Below, piece after piece: positions 20,516 to 29,648 of a stretch of 64,000 nucleotides of DNA. Under the pieces are notes generated by a model. The model worked only from the letters and a program-made list of their open reading frames with translations. It had not been told where the DNA came from and searched no databases. This DNA is from Allobosea lupini (GTDB taxonomy: Bacteria > Pseudomonadota > Alphaproteobacteria > Rhizobiales > Beijerinckiaceae). The stretch's first letter is position 1, and each line of letters starts with the position of its first letter. The translations under genes and the position numbers were made by a program. The stretch covers positions 124,001 through 188,000 of the forward strand of contig NZ_FOAN01000003.1 of NCBI RefSeq assembly GCF_900109525.1. The letters run 5' to 3'.

Positions 20516-21760
20516 TCAGGAGAGATAGCGGCCCGGCGCGAAAGGCGCCGGGTCGGCCGGAGCCTGTTCGCCGCAGACCTGGGCGGCCAGGATCTCGCCC
20601 GTCACAGGGCCAGTCGAGAAGCCGATATGCTGGTTGCCGAAGGCGAGCCAGAGACCGGGATTGCGCGGCGCCTCGCCGATCATCGGCAAGGAGTCCGGCA
20701 AGGTCGGGCGCGAGCCGCGCCAGGTCGTATCCTCGGCCGGCTCGGTGAGCGGAAAGGCCTCGCGGGCCCGCGGCAGGACCTGCTCGATCTGGGCGTGATC
20801 GTCGGGCGCGTCGCGATGCGCGAGCTCGACGCCGCTGGTCAGGCGCAGGCCGAGCTCCATCGGCGCCAGCATGTAGGAGGCCTCGACATCGTAGATCGGC
20901 CGGTTGAGGAAGCGCCCCTGTGCCGGCTTGTAATGGCGGTGATAGCCGCGCTCGACATTGAGCGGCACTTTCAGGCCGAGAGGTCGCAGCAGATCGGCGC
21001 TCCAGGGTCCGAGCGCGACGACCGCGAGCGCGGCGTCGTGCTGGGCGCCCTTGGCCGTGACACGCCAGCTATCGCCCTGCCTCGACAGGGCGGTGACCTC
21101 GTCGCGCAGGATCGTGCCGCCCCGCGCGGCGAACAAGGCCGCATAGGCCTCGACAACCGCGCCCGGCCAATCGACCGAGGCGCTGTCCTTGTGGTGGAGG
21201 GCAGCAGAGAATATCGGATTGAGGCTCGGCTCCAGCGCCGAGAGCGCCTGCCGGTCGAGCGCCTCGACGCGGACATCGTGGTCTTCGAGGAAGGCCCGGC
21301 GCGCCTCGGCGGCGGACCGGCCGGCCTCGCTGCGCCAGAGCTCGAGGAAGCCGGTATCGCGCAGGCGCCAGGCGATGCCGGCTTCCGTCATCAGCCGCTT
21401 GTGCAGCGGCAGGGAGGGCGCGATCAGGCTTTCCAGCGCCGCGACGCGGTGGCTGAGTCGCTCCGGCCTGGCCTCGTTGAGAAAGCCGAGAATCCAGCCG
21501 GGATTGGCCAGGAGGTGGCCGAGCCGGTAGCGCACCGCCGCATGCCGGTTGCCGAGGTATTTCGGCAGGTTCTTCCACAGGCCGGGATTGTTCAGCGGCA
21601 TGATCGAGGAGCGGCTGATCACCCCGGCATTGCCGTAGGAGGTCTCGCGGCCGGGCTCGCGCCGGTCGATCAGCGTGACCTTGAGGCCGCGCTTCTGCAA
21701 GGCAAGCGCGCAGGAGACGCCGACCATGCCGGCGCCGATCACCATGACAGTGCGGCTCAC
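20516..21760 (-). CDS. DadA-like FAD-dependent D-amino-acid dehydrogenase
   Basis: The 414-residue flavoprotein begins with a dinucleotide-binding motif (VMVIGAGMVGVSCALALQKRG) and continues with the DadA pattern ETSYGNAGVISRSSIMPLNNPGLW, ending in the FAD-contacting GNQHIGFSTGPVTGEILAAQVCG. These enzymes oxidatively deaminate D-amino acids and pass electrons to the membrane. It overlaps the upstream amidotransferase gene by four bases, so both are one transcript. Substrate is not evident; several DadA paralogs per genome are usual in this group, including two others in this window. Confidence 0.85.
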   Translation of the reverse strand: MSRTVMVIGAGMVGVSCALALQKRGLKVTLIDRREPGRETSYGNAGVISRSSIMPLNNPGLWKNLPKYLGNRHAAVRYRLGHLLANPGWILGFLNEARPERLSHRVAALESLIAPSLPLHKRLMTEAGIAWRLRDTGFLELWRSEAGRSAAEARRAFLEDHDVRVEALDRQALSALEPSLNPIFSAALHHKDSASVDWPGAVVEAYAALFAARGGTILRDEVTALSRQGDSWRVTAKGAQHDAALAVVALGPWSADLLRPLGLKVPLNVERGYHRHYKPAQGRFLNRPIYDVEASYMLAPMELGLRLTSGVELAHRDAPDDHAQIEQVLPRAREAFPLTEPAEDTTWRGSRPTLPDSLPMIGEAPRNPGLWLAFGNQHIGFSTGPVTGEILAAQVCGEQAPADPAPFAPGRYLS

Positions 21761-22548
21761 GCGATGGAATCCTGCTCGGCCGGCGCTTTCAGCAAATGGT
21801 CGAGGAAGCTGTCGAGCCAGGCGCGGACCGGCGGATCGTACTGGTACCAGCCGTCGAGATGCTGGTGGCGCAATTGCGCGCCCGGCATCAGCGTACGTTC
21901 ATGGCCGCGTACCGACCAGCGGCACATCATCGCCAGCGTCACTTCAGGGTGGAATTGCAGGCCGTAGGCCTTGCGGCCGGCGCGGATCGCCTGGACCGGG
22001 AAATCGCCGCCGGTCGCCAGGCATTCGGCCCCGGTCGGGCAGTCGAAGCCCTCGCGGTGCCATTGATAGACGATGCCTGGCCAAATGCAGCCGGAAGCGG
22101 TGGCATGGGCGCGCCCGGCCTCGGTCAGGCTGAGCGGGTAATAGCCTACCTCGGCCCGGCCCTCGGCATGGCTGTAGACGGTCGCGCCGAGATGACGGGC
22201 GAGCATCTGCGCACCCAGGCAGAGCCCCAGGAACGGCGCATCTTCCTTAAGGCAGGTGCCGATCCAGTCGGTCTCGGCCTTGACGAAATCGTCGGGGTCG
22301 TTGGCGCTCATCGGCCCGCCGAAGATCACTGCGCCGGCATGGTCCCGCATGGTCTGCGGCAGCGGGTCGCCGAAACGGGGCCTGCGGATATCGAGGGCAT
22401 GGCCGCGCTCGGCGATCAGACGGCCGACACGGCCGGGCGTCGAATGCTCCTGATGGAGTACGATCAACACCGGTTTGCGAGGTGGCAGGGCGTCGAGGCG
22501 GGTGCGGAGCCGGCGACGGGCCTCGAAGCGATAGGACAGATCGTTCAT
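21757..22548 (-). CDS. Class I glutamine amidotransferase-like protein
   Basis: A 263-residue stand-alone class I (triad) amidotransferase. The nucleophile elbow FLGLCLGAQML near residue 107 and the YGLQFHPEVT motif near residue 195 supply Cys and His-Glu; GGPMSANDPD is the oxyanion-side loop. Such proteins are annotated as GMP synthase-like, but no synthetase domain is present. Coupling to the dadA-like gene suggests a role with amino-group or gamma-glutamyl chemistry, for example gamma-glutamyl hydrolysis as in PuuD relatives. It is the first gene of its operon; the 251-base gap to tetR must hold both promoters. Confidence 0.8.
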   Translation of the reverse strand: MNDLSYRFEARRRLRTRLDALPPRKPVLIVLHQEHSTPGRVGRLIAERGHALDIRRPRFGDPLPQTMRDHAGAVIFGGPMSANDPDDFVKAETDWIGTCLKEDAPFLGLCLGAQMLARHLGATVYSHAEGRAEVGYYPLSLTEAGRAHATASGCIWPGIVYQWHREGFDCPTGAECLATGGDFPVQAIRAGRKAYGLQFHPEVTLAMMCRWSVRGHERTLMPGAQLRHQHLDGWYQYDPPVRAWLDSFLDHLLKAPAEQDSIA

Positions 22549-22737
22549 CGCGATGGTCGATTGCGCTCCCGAAACCGGATTCTCCGCGCCGGATCATACT
22601 TAAAATGCGGTTTGCCGGCTGTCGCTGCAAGCAAATTGTAAGCCAGCGCCAGCATGACGGAGCCCAGCGCCGTGCATGCTCCGTGCAATCTTTCATCAAC
22701 ACACCTCTGGCAATGCAACCATCAGTGCTGACGACGA

Positions 22738-22784
22738 TTGACTTTCGCGCCAGGCTCAGGCATGAGAATGAACATTCATTCTCA
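22738..22784 (+). promoter_or_regulatory. tetR promoter with perfect TetR-type operator
   Basis: TGAGAATGAA (22763-22772) and TTCATTCTCA (22775-22784) form a perfect 10-base inverted repeat separated by CA, ending 15 bases before the tetR start. A TTGACT at 22738-22743 is a good -35; any -10 must overlap the palindrome. This is the layout expected for autorepression of the tetR-RND operon. Confidence 0.75.
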
Positions 22785-22799
22785 CTGTTCCAAACAAGC

Positions 22800-23441
22800 A
22801 TGTCACAAGTCGTGTCCTCCTTCTCGGCCGAACGCGGTCTCTCGGAGCGCCATATCCGCATCCTCGATGCGGCCGAGCGCGTTTTCGCGCGCGCCGGCTT
22901 TCATGCCGCGACGATGAACGACATCGCTGTGGAAGCCGCGATGAGTCCGGGCAATCTCTACCGCTACTTCTCGTCGAAGGACGCGCTGATCGCCGGCATC
23001 AGCGAGCGCGACCGGACCGAGGTCGCGGCCGATTTCGCCCAGCTCGACCCGGCCAAGGGCGGCTTGCTCGACCAGCTCGAGGAGCTCGGCCGCCAGCACA
23101 TGGTGCGCAAGCCCCGCGAGAAGGCGATCATCGCGCTGCAGATCTGGGCCGAGGCGTCGCGCGCACCCGAGATGGCGCAGATCTGTGCCGGGTTCGACGA
23201 GGTGGTCGAGCAGGGCCTAGGAGCCGCCGTCGCGGCTGCCAAGGCGAGCGGCGAACTGCCGAGCAATCTCGATCAAGCGCGTTTTCTGACGGCGCTGTTC
23301 ATGATGGCGGACGGCTTCTTCTGCCGGCGTGCCGTCGATCCGAATTTCGACGCCGCCGCCGGCGCCGAAGCCCTGTTCGCCGCGATGCGGGGACTGGCGC
23401 AGACCATGCTGCTGCCGCTCGCCGACGGCCAAACTTCGTAA
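22800..23441 (+). CDS. TetR/AcrR-family transcriptional repressor of the RND operon
   Basis: The 213-residue protein has an N-terminal helix-turn-helix (residues about 17-63: RILDAAERVFARAGFHAATMNDIAVEA, then MSPGNLYRYFSSKDALI) and a helical ligand-binding domain. Start ATG 22800 is placed just after the palindrome; the frame is open much further upstream but that part is not TetR-like. It is 11 bases upstream of the adaptor gene and on the same strand, so it probably represses its own operon and is released by an efflux substrate. The ligand is unknown. Confidence 0.9.
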   Translation: MSQVVSSFSAERGLSERHIRILDAAERVFARAGFHAATMNDIAVEAAMSPGNLYRYFSSKDALIAGISERDRTEVAADFAQLDPAKGGLLDQLEELGRQHMVRKPREKAIIALQIWAEASRAPEMAQICAGFDEVVEQGLGAAVAAAKASGELPSNLDQARFLTALFMMADGFFCRRAVDPNFDAAAGAEALFAAMRGLAQTMLLPLADGQTS

Positions 23442-23452
23442 GAAGGCCGACC

Positions 23453-24637
23453 ATGCCCATCTCGACCAAAAAACTGATCTTGCTGCCGCTCGCCGCGCTT
23501 GCCTATGCGCCCGGAGCGGCCTTCGCCCAGGTGCCGGCCTCCGCTGCTACCGCCCAGAAGCCCTCCGCTGGACCTGCGATTACGGTGACATCGGCCAGGC
23601 GCGATGAGATCGTGCAGAGCGTCGTCGTCTCCGGCTCGATGATCGCGCGCGACGAGATCATGGTTGCGCCCGAGATCGACGGCGTCGTCATCACCGAGCT
23701 GCTCGCCGAGGAGGGCGATCGCGTCGTCGCCGGCCAGGTGCTGGCGCGTCTGTCGCGCACCACGCTCGAAGTGCAGCGTTCCCAGAACGAGGCGCAGATC
23801 AAGCGCGCAGAGGCGGCGGTCGACCAGGCCAAGGCGCAGATCGTCGAGGCCGAGGCCAATCTCGTCCAGGCCAACAACGCCTTCGACCGGACCAAGGCGC
23901 TGCGGGACAGCGGCAATGCCAGCCTCGAGACTTTCGACCAGCGCGCTGCCGCGGCGCGAGGCGGGCAGGCGCGATTGAACTCGATGAAGCAGGCGCTCGC
24001 GATCGCCACCGCCGATCTGGCGCTGGCCCAGGCTCAGGGCCGCGATATCGACGTCAGGCTCGCTCGTACCGAGATCAAGGCGCCGAAGGCCGGTATCGTC
24101 AGCCGCCGCAACGCCAGGCTCGGTGCAATGGCGACGATGGCGGCGGCCGAGCCGCTGTTCAAGATCATCGCCGACGGCGCGATCGAGCTCGAAGCCGATG
24201 TCGCCGAGGTCGAGCTGCCCAATCTCAAGATCGGGCAGGCGGTCGCGGTCACGCCGGCCGGCTCCGACAAGCCGCTCGCCGGTCAGATCCGGCTGATCTC
24301 GCCCGAGGTCGAAAAGGCCTCGCGGCTCGGTCGCTTGCGTATCACGCTGACGGGCAACCCGCCGGTCGCCGTCGGTTCCTTCGCGCGCGGCGTGATCGAG
24401 ACCGGCCGCAAGACCAGCATCGTGCTGCCGCTCTCGGCGATCACCTATGCCCGCGGCGGCGCGATGGTCCAGTCTGTCAAGGACGGCAAGGTAACGACGA
24501 AGAAGGTCACGCTCGGACTGATCGGCGGCGGGCGCGCCGAGATCGCTTCCGGCCTCGCCGAGGGCGAGAGCGTGGTCGCGCGGGCCGGCACCTTCGTGCG
24601 CGATGGCGACGCCATCACGCCGATCGCGTCGAACTGA
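23453..24637 (+). CDS. RND efflux periplasmic adaptor subunit (membrane fusion protein)
   Basis: A 394-residue HlyD/AcrA-type adaptor that bridges the inner-membrane pump to an outer-membrane channel. A signal peptide (about residues 1-26, ending AAFA) is followed by the lipoyl half VAPEIDGVVITELLAEEGDRV, an alpha-helical hairpin (about 95-175) and the second lipoyl half ARTEIKAPKAGIVSRRNARLGAM, then beta-barrel and membrane-proximal domains. No lipobox cysteine is evident. Gene order tetR-adaptor-pump is standard; no TolC-like gene follows, so a channel encoded elsewhere must serve. Confidence 0.93.
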   Translation: MPISTKKLILLPLAALAYAPGAAFAQVPASAATAQKPSAGPAITVTSARRDEIVQSVVVSGSMIARDEIMVAPEIDGVVITELLAEEGDRVVAGQVLARLSRTTLEVQRSQNEAQIKRAEAAVDQAKAQIVEAEANLVQANNAFDRTKALRDSGNASLETFDQRAAAARGGQARLNSMKQALAIATADLALAQAQGRDIDVRLARTEIKAPKAGIVSRRNARLGAMATMAAAEPLFKIIADGAIELEADVAEVELPNLKIGQAVAVTPAGSDKPLAGQIRLISPEVEKASRLGRLRITLTGNPPVAVGSFARGVIETGRKTSIVLPLSAITYARGGAMVQSVKDGKVTTKKVTLGLIGGGRAEIASGLAEGESVVARAGTFVRDGDAITPIASN

Positions 24638-24653
24638 ACCGACGGAGCTATTC

Positions 24654-27600
24654 GTGAGCGTCAATTTCTCCGCCTGGTCGATCCGAAAGCCTGTTCCGGC
24701 GATCCTGCTCTTCGTCGTGCTCTGCGTGCTCGGGCTGCTCTCGTTCTCGAAACTGCCGGTAACGCGCTTCCCGAATATCGACGTGCCCTTCGTCTCGGTG
24801 ACGGTGACCCAGTCGGGCGCTGCCCCGGCCGAGCTGGAAAGCCAGGTCTCCAAGCGCGTCGAGGACGCGGTCGCCAACATCACCGGCGTCAAGCATGTGA
24901 TGTCGACGCTGACCGACGGCTCTTCGGTGACGCTGGTCGAGTTCAGGCTCGAAACCAACACCGACCGCGCCGTCAATGACGTCAAGGACGCGATCGCCAA
25001 GATCAGGGCCGAGCTGCCGCGCACCATCGACGAGCCGGTGATCCAGCGCATCGACGTCGAGGGCCAGTCGATCCTGACCTATGGCGCCTCCTCGCCCGGG
25101 CTGACGCTGGAGCAGCTCTCCTGGCATGTCGACGATGTCGTCGCGCGCGAATTGCAGGGGCTGAAGGGCGTCGGCCGGGTCGAACGCTATGGCGGCGTTG
25201 ATCGCGAAATCCGGATCTCGCTCGATCCCGACCGTTTGCTCGCGCTCGGCACCACTGCCGGCGAGGTCAACCGCCAGATTCGCGCCACCAATGTCGACTT
25301 GGCTGGTGGGCGCGGCGAGGTCGGTGGCCAGGAGCAAGCGATCCGCACGCTTGCCAGCGCCAAGACCGTGGCGGAGCTCGCCGACAGCAAGATCCAGCTC
25401 ACCGGTGGGCGCGAGGTCCGCCTGAAGGAGCTCGGCCGGGTCGAGGATGCCAGCTCGGAGCCACGTGCCTTCGGCCGACTGAACAAGCAGCCTGTGGTGT
25501 CCTTCGCAGTGTTCCGTTCGAAGGGTTCGAGCGAGCTCTCGGTCAAGGACGTGGTCGCGGCCAAGATCGACGACCTCAACAAGCGCTATCCGACGATCAA
25601 GCTGGCGCCGATCGACGACGCCGTCGCCTACACCCACGGCAACTACAAGGCGGCGATGGAGACGCTGCTGGAGGGCGCGGCGCTGGCCGTGCTCGTCGTC
25701 TTCGTCTTCCTGCGCAACTGGCGGGCGACACTGATCACCGCGATCGCGCTGCCGCTCTCGGCCATTCCGACCTTCTGGGCGATGGAACTGCTCGGCTTCT
25801 CGCTCAATCTCGTCAGCCTGCTCGGTATCACCCTGGTGACCGGCATCCTGGTCGACGACGCGATCGTCGAGATCGAGAACATCGTCCGGCACATGAAGAT
25901 GGGCAAATCGCCCTATCGCGCCGCGATGGAGGCCGCCGACGAGATCGGCCTCGCGGTCATCGCGATCACGCTGACCATCGTCGCCATCTTCGCGCCGGTC
26001 TCGTTCATGGGCGGCATCGCCGGCCAGTATTTCCGCCAGTTCGGCCTCACCGTCGCGATCGCGGTGTTGTTCTCGCTCCTGGTCGCGCGCCTGATCACGC
26101 CGATGATGGCAGCCTATCTGTTCAGGCCGGTGAAGCACCACGACGCCAAGGACGGCTTCGTGATGCGCGGCTATTCCTGGCTGCTCGAGGCCTCGCTCAG
26201 GAAGCGCCGCATCCCGGTGCTGCCGCGCTTCGACGGTTCCAGGACATGGCGGAAGCTGCCGTTCAACACGGCCTATCTCACGCTGATCGCCGGCTTCGGC
26301 TTCCTGTTCGTCTCGATCCAGGCGACGGCGCTGCTGCCGACCGGCTTCTTCCCGGAGGAGGATACCGCCCGCATCGTCGCATCGGTGGAATTGCCGCCCG
26401 GCGCGACGCTTGAGGACACCACCGTCGCGACCGACAAGATCGTCGACAAGCTGCGCGAGATCCCGCAGGTGACGAACGTCTTCGTGCTTGGCGGGGCATC
26501 GCCGACCGGCCAGCGCGAGGTCCGCCGCGCCGCGGTCTTCATCCTGCTGACGCCGAAGGCCGAGCGTGACGTTCCGCAGAAGGAACTCAAGGTCGTCATC
26601 GCCGAGAAGCTGGCCGGCGTGCCCGATGTCCGCGCCTGGTACGTCAACGAGCGCGGCGAGCGCGAGATGGCGTTCTCGATCCTGTCCAAGGACGGCGATG
26701 CGCTCGACGAGACGGTGGCGAAGATCGAGGCGCGCATGCGCCAGGTCGACGGCTACTTGAACGTCGCCACCGCCGGCTCGTTGAGCCGGCCGGAGATGCG
26801 CGTCACGCCGAAGCTGGAACAGGCCGCCAATCTCGGCGTCACGCCCGAGGCGATCTCGGAGGCGCTGCGGGTCGCCACCATCGGCGACATCGGTCCCAAC
26901 CTCGCAAAGTTCAATGCCGGCGACCGGCTGGTGCCGATCCGCGTCCAGCTCGACGAGCAGGCCCGCACCGACATCCGCAACATCGCAGCGCTGCGCGTCA
27001 TCAGCGCGTCCGGCGTCTCGGTTCCGCTCACCGCCGTGGCCGAGATCGGCTTCGGCGAAGGCCCGTCCTCGATCGACCGCTATGACCGCGTCCGCCGCGC
27101 CGCCATCGGCGCCGACCTGAAGCGCGGTTTCGAGCTCGGCACCGCACAGGAGAAGTTCCAGGAGATCGTCAAGGAGGTCGGCCTTCCCGAGGGCGTGCGC
27201 ATCGCTGCGACCGGCGATGCCGAGATCCAGGGCGAGGTGGTCGAAGGTTTCATCCACGCGATGACCACCGGCCTGATGCTGGTGCTCGCCGTGCTGATCC
27301 TGCTGTTCGGCTCGGTCTTCCAGCCGATCACCATCCTGCTCTCGCTGCCGCTCTCCTTCGGCGGCGTGGTGATCGCGCTGCTCGCCACCCACAACCCTGT
27401 CTCGATGCCCGTCTATATCGGCCTGCTGATGCTGATGGGCATCGTCACCAAGAATGCGATCATGCTGGTCGATTTCGCGGTCGAAGAAGTCGCGCGCGGC
27501 AAGGACCGGCTGACGGCACTGCTGGAAGCCGGCCACAAGCGGGCGCGGCCGATCGTGATGACCACCATCGCCATGGCCGCCGGCATGCTGCCCTCCGCCT

Positions 27601-27878
27601 ATGGCGTCGGCGATGGCGGCGAGTTCCGCGCGCCGATGGCGATCGCGGTGATCGGCGGCCTGCTCGTCTCGACCGTGCTCTCCCTCGTCTTCGTGCCGTC
27701 CTTCTACGTGGTGATGGACGATCTCGGCCGGCTCACCGGCTGGGTCTTCGGCCGCTTCCTCGGCAAGGCCGAGGACGAGAGCCAGTGGGAGGCGATCCGC
27801 GAGGAGGAGACGCCTGGTGAAGCCAGCGCCAAGGCGATGGCCGGCAAGCTGCCGCCGCCGCGGCTGGCGGCGGAGTGA
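24654..27878 (+). CDS. RND efflux pump inner-membrane transporter (AcrB/HAE family)
   Basis: The 1074-residue proton-driven pump has 12 predicted membrane helices in the RND arrangement: TM1 at residues about 10-30, a large porter loop, TM2-6 from about 340, a second loop, and TM8-12 near 870-1030. The proton-relay region in TM4, TGILVDDAIVEIENIVRH, carries the two adjacent aspartates. Start is GTG 24654, preceded by GGAG at 24644-24647; an ATG at 24603 in the same frame lies inside the adaptor gene and would add 17 unlike residues. Drug versus solvent or dye substrates cannot be told apart. Confidence 0.95.
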   Translation: MSVNFSAWSIRKPVPAILLFVVLCVLGLLSFSKLPVTRFPNIDVPFVSVTVTQSGAAPAELESQVSKRVEDAVANITGVKHVMSTLTDGSSVTLVEFRLETNTDRAVNDVKDAIAKIRAELPRTIDEPVIQRIDVEGQSILTYGASSPGLTLEQLSWHVDDVVARELQGLKGVGRVERYGGVDREIRISLDPDRLLALGTTAGEVNRQIRATNVDLAGGRGEVGGQEQAIRTLASAKTVAELADSKIQLTGGREVRLKELGRVEDASSEPRAFGRLNKQPVVSFAVFRSKGSSELSVKDVVAAKIDDLNKRYPTIKLAPIDDAVAYTHGNYKAAMETLLEGAALAVLVVFVFLRNWRATLITAIALPLSAIPTFWAMELLGFSLNLVSLLGITLVTGILVDDAIVEIENIVRHMKMGKSPYRAAMEAADEIGLAVIAITLTIVAIFAPVSFMGGIAGQYFRQFGLTVAIAVLFSLLVARLITPMMAAYLFRPVKHHDAKDGFVMRGYSWLLEASLRKRRIPVLPRFDGSRTWRKLPFNTAYLTLIAGFGFLFVSIQATALLPTGFFPEEDTARIVASVELPPGATLEDTTVATDKIVDKLREIPQVTNVFVLGGASPTGQREVRRAAVFILLTPKAERDVPQKELKVVIAEKLAGVPDVRAWYVNERGEREMAFSILSKDGDALDETVAKIEARMRQVDGYLNVATAGSLSRPEMRVTPKLEQAANLGVTPEAISEALRVATIGDIGPNLAKFNAGDRLVPIRVQLDEQARTDIRNIAALRVISASGVSVPLTAVAEIGFGEGPSSIDRYDRVRRAAIGADLKRGFELGTAQEKFQEIVKEVGLPEGVRIAATGDAEIQGEVVEGFIHAMTTGLMLVLAVLILLFGSVFQPITILLSLPLSFGGVVIALLATHNPVSMPVYIGLLMLMGIVTKNAIMLVDFAVEEVARGKDRLTALLEAGHKRARPIVMTTIAMAAGMLPSAYGVGDGGEFRAPMAIAVIGGLLVSTVLSLVFVPSFYVVMDDLGRLTGWVFGRFLGKAEDESQWEAIREEETPGEASAKAMAGKLPPPRLAAE

Positions 27879-27901
27879 GGGCAAGGGCGCTTTAGCCGGA
27901 C

Positions 27902-27950
27902 AGGTAGCGCATCGGGGCAGCCGCGCCGCGCCCCGATGAGCTACCTATTT
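27902..27950 (+). terminator. Strong intrinsic terminator of the tetR-RND operon
   Basis: A 17-base left arm (AGGTAGCGCATCGGGGC, 27902-27918) pairs with 27930-27946 (GCCCCGATGAGCTACCT) except for one G/A mismatch, around an 11-base loop, followed by ATTTT. It lies 23 bases after the pump gene. Confidence 0.8.
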
Positions 27951-27994
27951 TGCACGGCTGCTGCCTGCGGAATGCAGCGTCTTACACTCCTGCC

Positions 27995-29635
27995 ATGGAA
28001 GACCAGGTCCTCGCAGGAACAGCGCCGAGCAGCCAGGGCCAGGACGGTCGCGGCGCCGTTGCCGTGCCCGCAAGGGGCGTGCCTCTGGGGCCCATCGCGC
28101 TCGTCATGCTGGCGGCGAGCTTGCCCATCCTGGCGTCGGGCGGCGCCTTCTTCGTCGATGGGCCGAACCATCTTTTCCGCGTGACTCTGTGGGAGATGCT
28201 GCTGGCCGACGACGCGGCGGCGCAATTCTTTCAGGCCGGCGAGAGGCTTTATCCGAATCTCGCCATCGACGTGTTCACCAGCGCTCTCGGCAAGATCGTG
28301 TCGCCGTCCGTCGCGCTGACAGTATTCATCTGCACGGCGGTGTGCGTCTATATCGCGGCCGCCGTCTGGTGCCGGCAGGAGCGGGGAGAGCGAACGGACC
28401 TTCCCATTCTCCTCCTCATCCTTCTCGCCGTCTATTCCGAGCCGCTGTATTGGGGGCTGTTCAACTACATCCTCGGGCTCGGCGTCATGTTCGTCGCGCT
28501 GCACAGGGCCGTCGAGCAGCACAAGGCCCCCTCGGCCGGCTTCGTCGTCAGCCAGGCCCTGATCCTGGGCGCGATGTGCCTGATCAGCATCTTCCCGGTG
28601 ATGCTCTATGTGTGCTTCTGCGGCGGCATCCTCATGGTCGCGGCATTCGACGACTGGCGGGCACGGCGCTTCGCCGAGAGCGCCAGGCTGCTCAGGTTGC
28701 ACTGGCTGTCTGCGCTCGTGGTGGGCGTGCTTCTGCTGGTCATGGAGCCGGGGCAGTCGGGCCCGACGGAATGGCACCTGATCACCAAGGTCACAGGCAT
28801 CTTCTCGGTCGGCAAGACGACGAACCTGTCGCTCGAATATGGCTTGTCGGCTCTTGTCCTCGGGGTCGTCGGCCTGCTGGCCTGGCGGCGTGGCCTGACT
28901 GCCGGCCGCCATGAACTGGCCGGGCTGCTCGCAGGCTGCCTGCTGTTCATCGTCATGCCGAAAGACCTGATGAGCGTCGGGGCTGCCGATCGCCGCCTCG
29001 TCCCGGCTCTCGTGACGCTGGCAGTGATTTACCTGCGCGGCCCCTCGCCGCAGCCGGTCAGGCTGGATCGGGCGGTGTCTGCGCTGCTCATCGCGATCGC
29101 GGCCCTGAAGGCCGGGCTGCTGATCTATCTCTGGTCTCCGCTCCGGCAGATCGATGCGACCTACGAAGCGATCGCAAAGCAGATCCCTGCGAATGCGATC
29201 GTGCTGCTTGTTCCGGAGGTCGGAGAGGTGCGTCCCGGCGCGGTCGAGCGTGCCTGGCGTTTTGCGAGACTGGTCAGGGCGTTTCAGCAGGTGCCGGCAA
29301 CCGAAGCGCATGTCTTCGTCGAGCACCCGCATCTGCTGCTGAGGCATCTGGCCGGCCGGAACGTGCTGCCGACGCAGGTCTTCCTGAATTTCTGGGCAAA
29401 GCGGGCACACGACCTCCCGCAACTGCCCGACCCCGCGACCTCCGAGACATTGGCGGAGGTGGCGGCGGAGCTCGCATGGCTGCCCCGGGACGTCACTGTC
29501 TTCGTGGTTTCGCATGTCGAGCTCGACAATGTGCTCGTGCCCGATCTGGCGGTGCGGAAGATCACCGAAGTCGCTGATGTGAGACTCTACTCGGCGACTC
29601 GGATCGGCGATCTCCTGAAATGGCCTGACAGCTAG
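27995..29635 (+). CDS. Polytopic membrane protein of unknown function, GT-C-like layout
   Basis: I do not recognise this 546-residue protein by family. It has about 9-10 membrane helices between residues 30 and 375 and a soluble C-terminal domain of about 170 residues. An FVDGPNHLFR motif sits just after the first helix; an acidic residue with a nearby His/Arg at this position is common in GT-C glycosyltransferases and similar lipid-linked-sugar enzymes, but that link is only suggestive. ATG 27995 is chosen because it precedes the first conserved-looking region; ATG 27950 is also in frame. It stands alone between the RND terminator and the convergent hxlR gene, 13 bases apart. Confidence 0.6.
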   Translation: MEDQVLAGTAPSSQGQDGRGAVAVPARGVPLGPIALVMLAASLPILASGGAFFVDGPNHLFRVTLWEMLLADDAAAQFFQAGERLYPNLAIDVFTSALGKIVSPSVALTVFICTAVCVYIAAAVWCRQERGERTDLPILLLILLAVYSEPLYWGLFNYILGLGVMFVALHRAVEQHKAPSAGFVVSQALILGAMCLISIFPVMLYVCFCGGILMVAAFDDWRARRFAESARLLRLHWLSALVVGVLLLVMEPGQSGPTEWHLITKVTGIFSVGKTTNLSLEYGLSALVLGVVGLLAWRRGLTAGRHELAGLLAGCLLFIVMPKDLMSVGAADRRLVPALVTLAVIYLRGPSPQPVRLDRAVSALLIAIAALKAGLLIYLWSPLRQIDATYEAIAKQIPANAIVLLVPEVGEVRPGAVERAWRFARLVRAFQQVPATEAHVFVEHPHLLLRHLAGRNVLPTQVFLNFWAKRAHDLPQLPDPATSETLAEVAAELAWLPRDVTVFVVSHVELDNVLVPDLAVRKITEVADVRLYSATRIGDLLKWPDS

Positions 29636-29648
29636 GTAGCCGGAGGCA

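Noticed and set aside
24648..27884. A 1078-codon open frame antisense to the RND pump gene
   Set aside because: It mirrors the pump gene almost end to end and is rich in Asp, Arg, His and Gln, the usual antisense shadow in GC-rich DNA; no domain seen.
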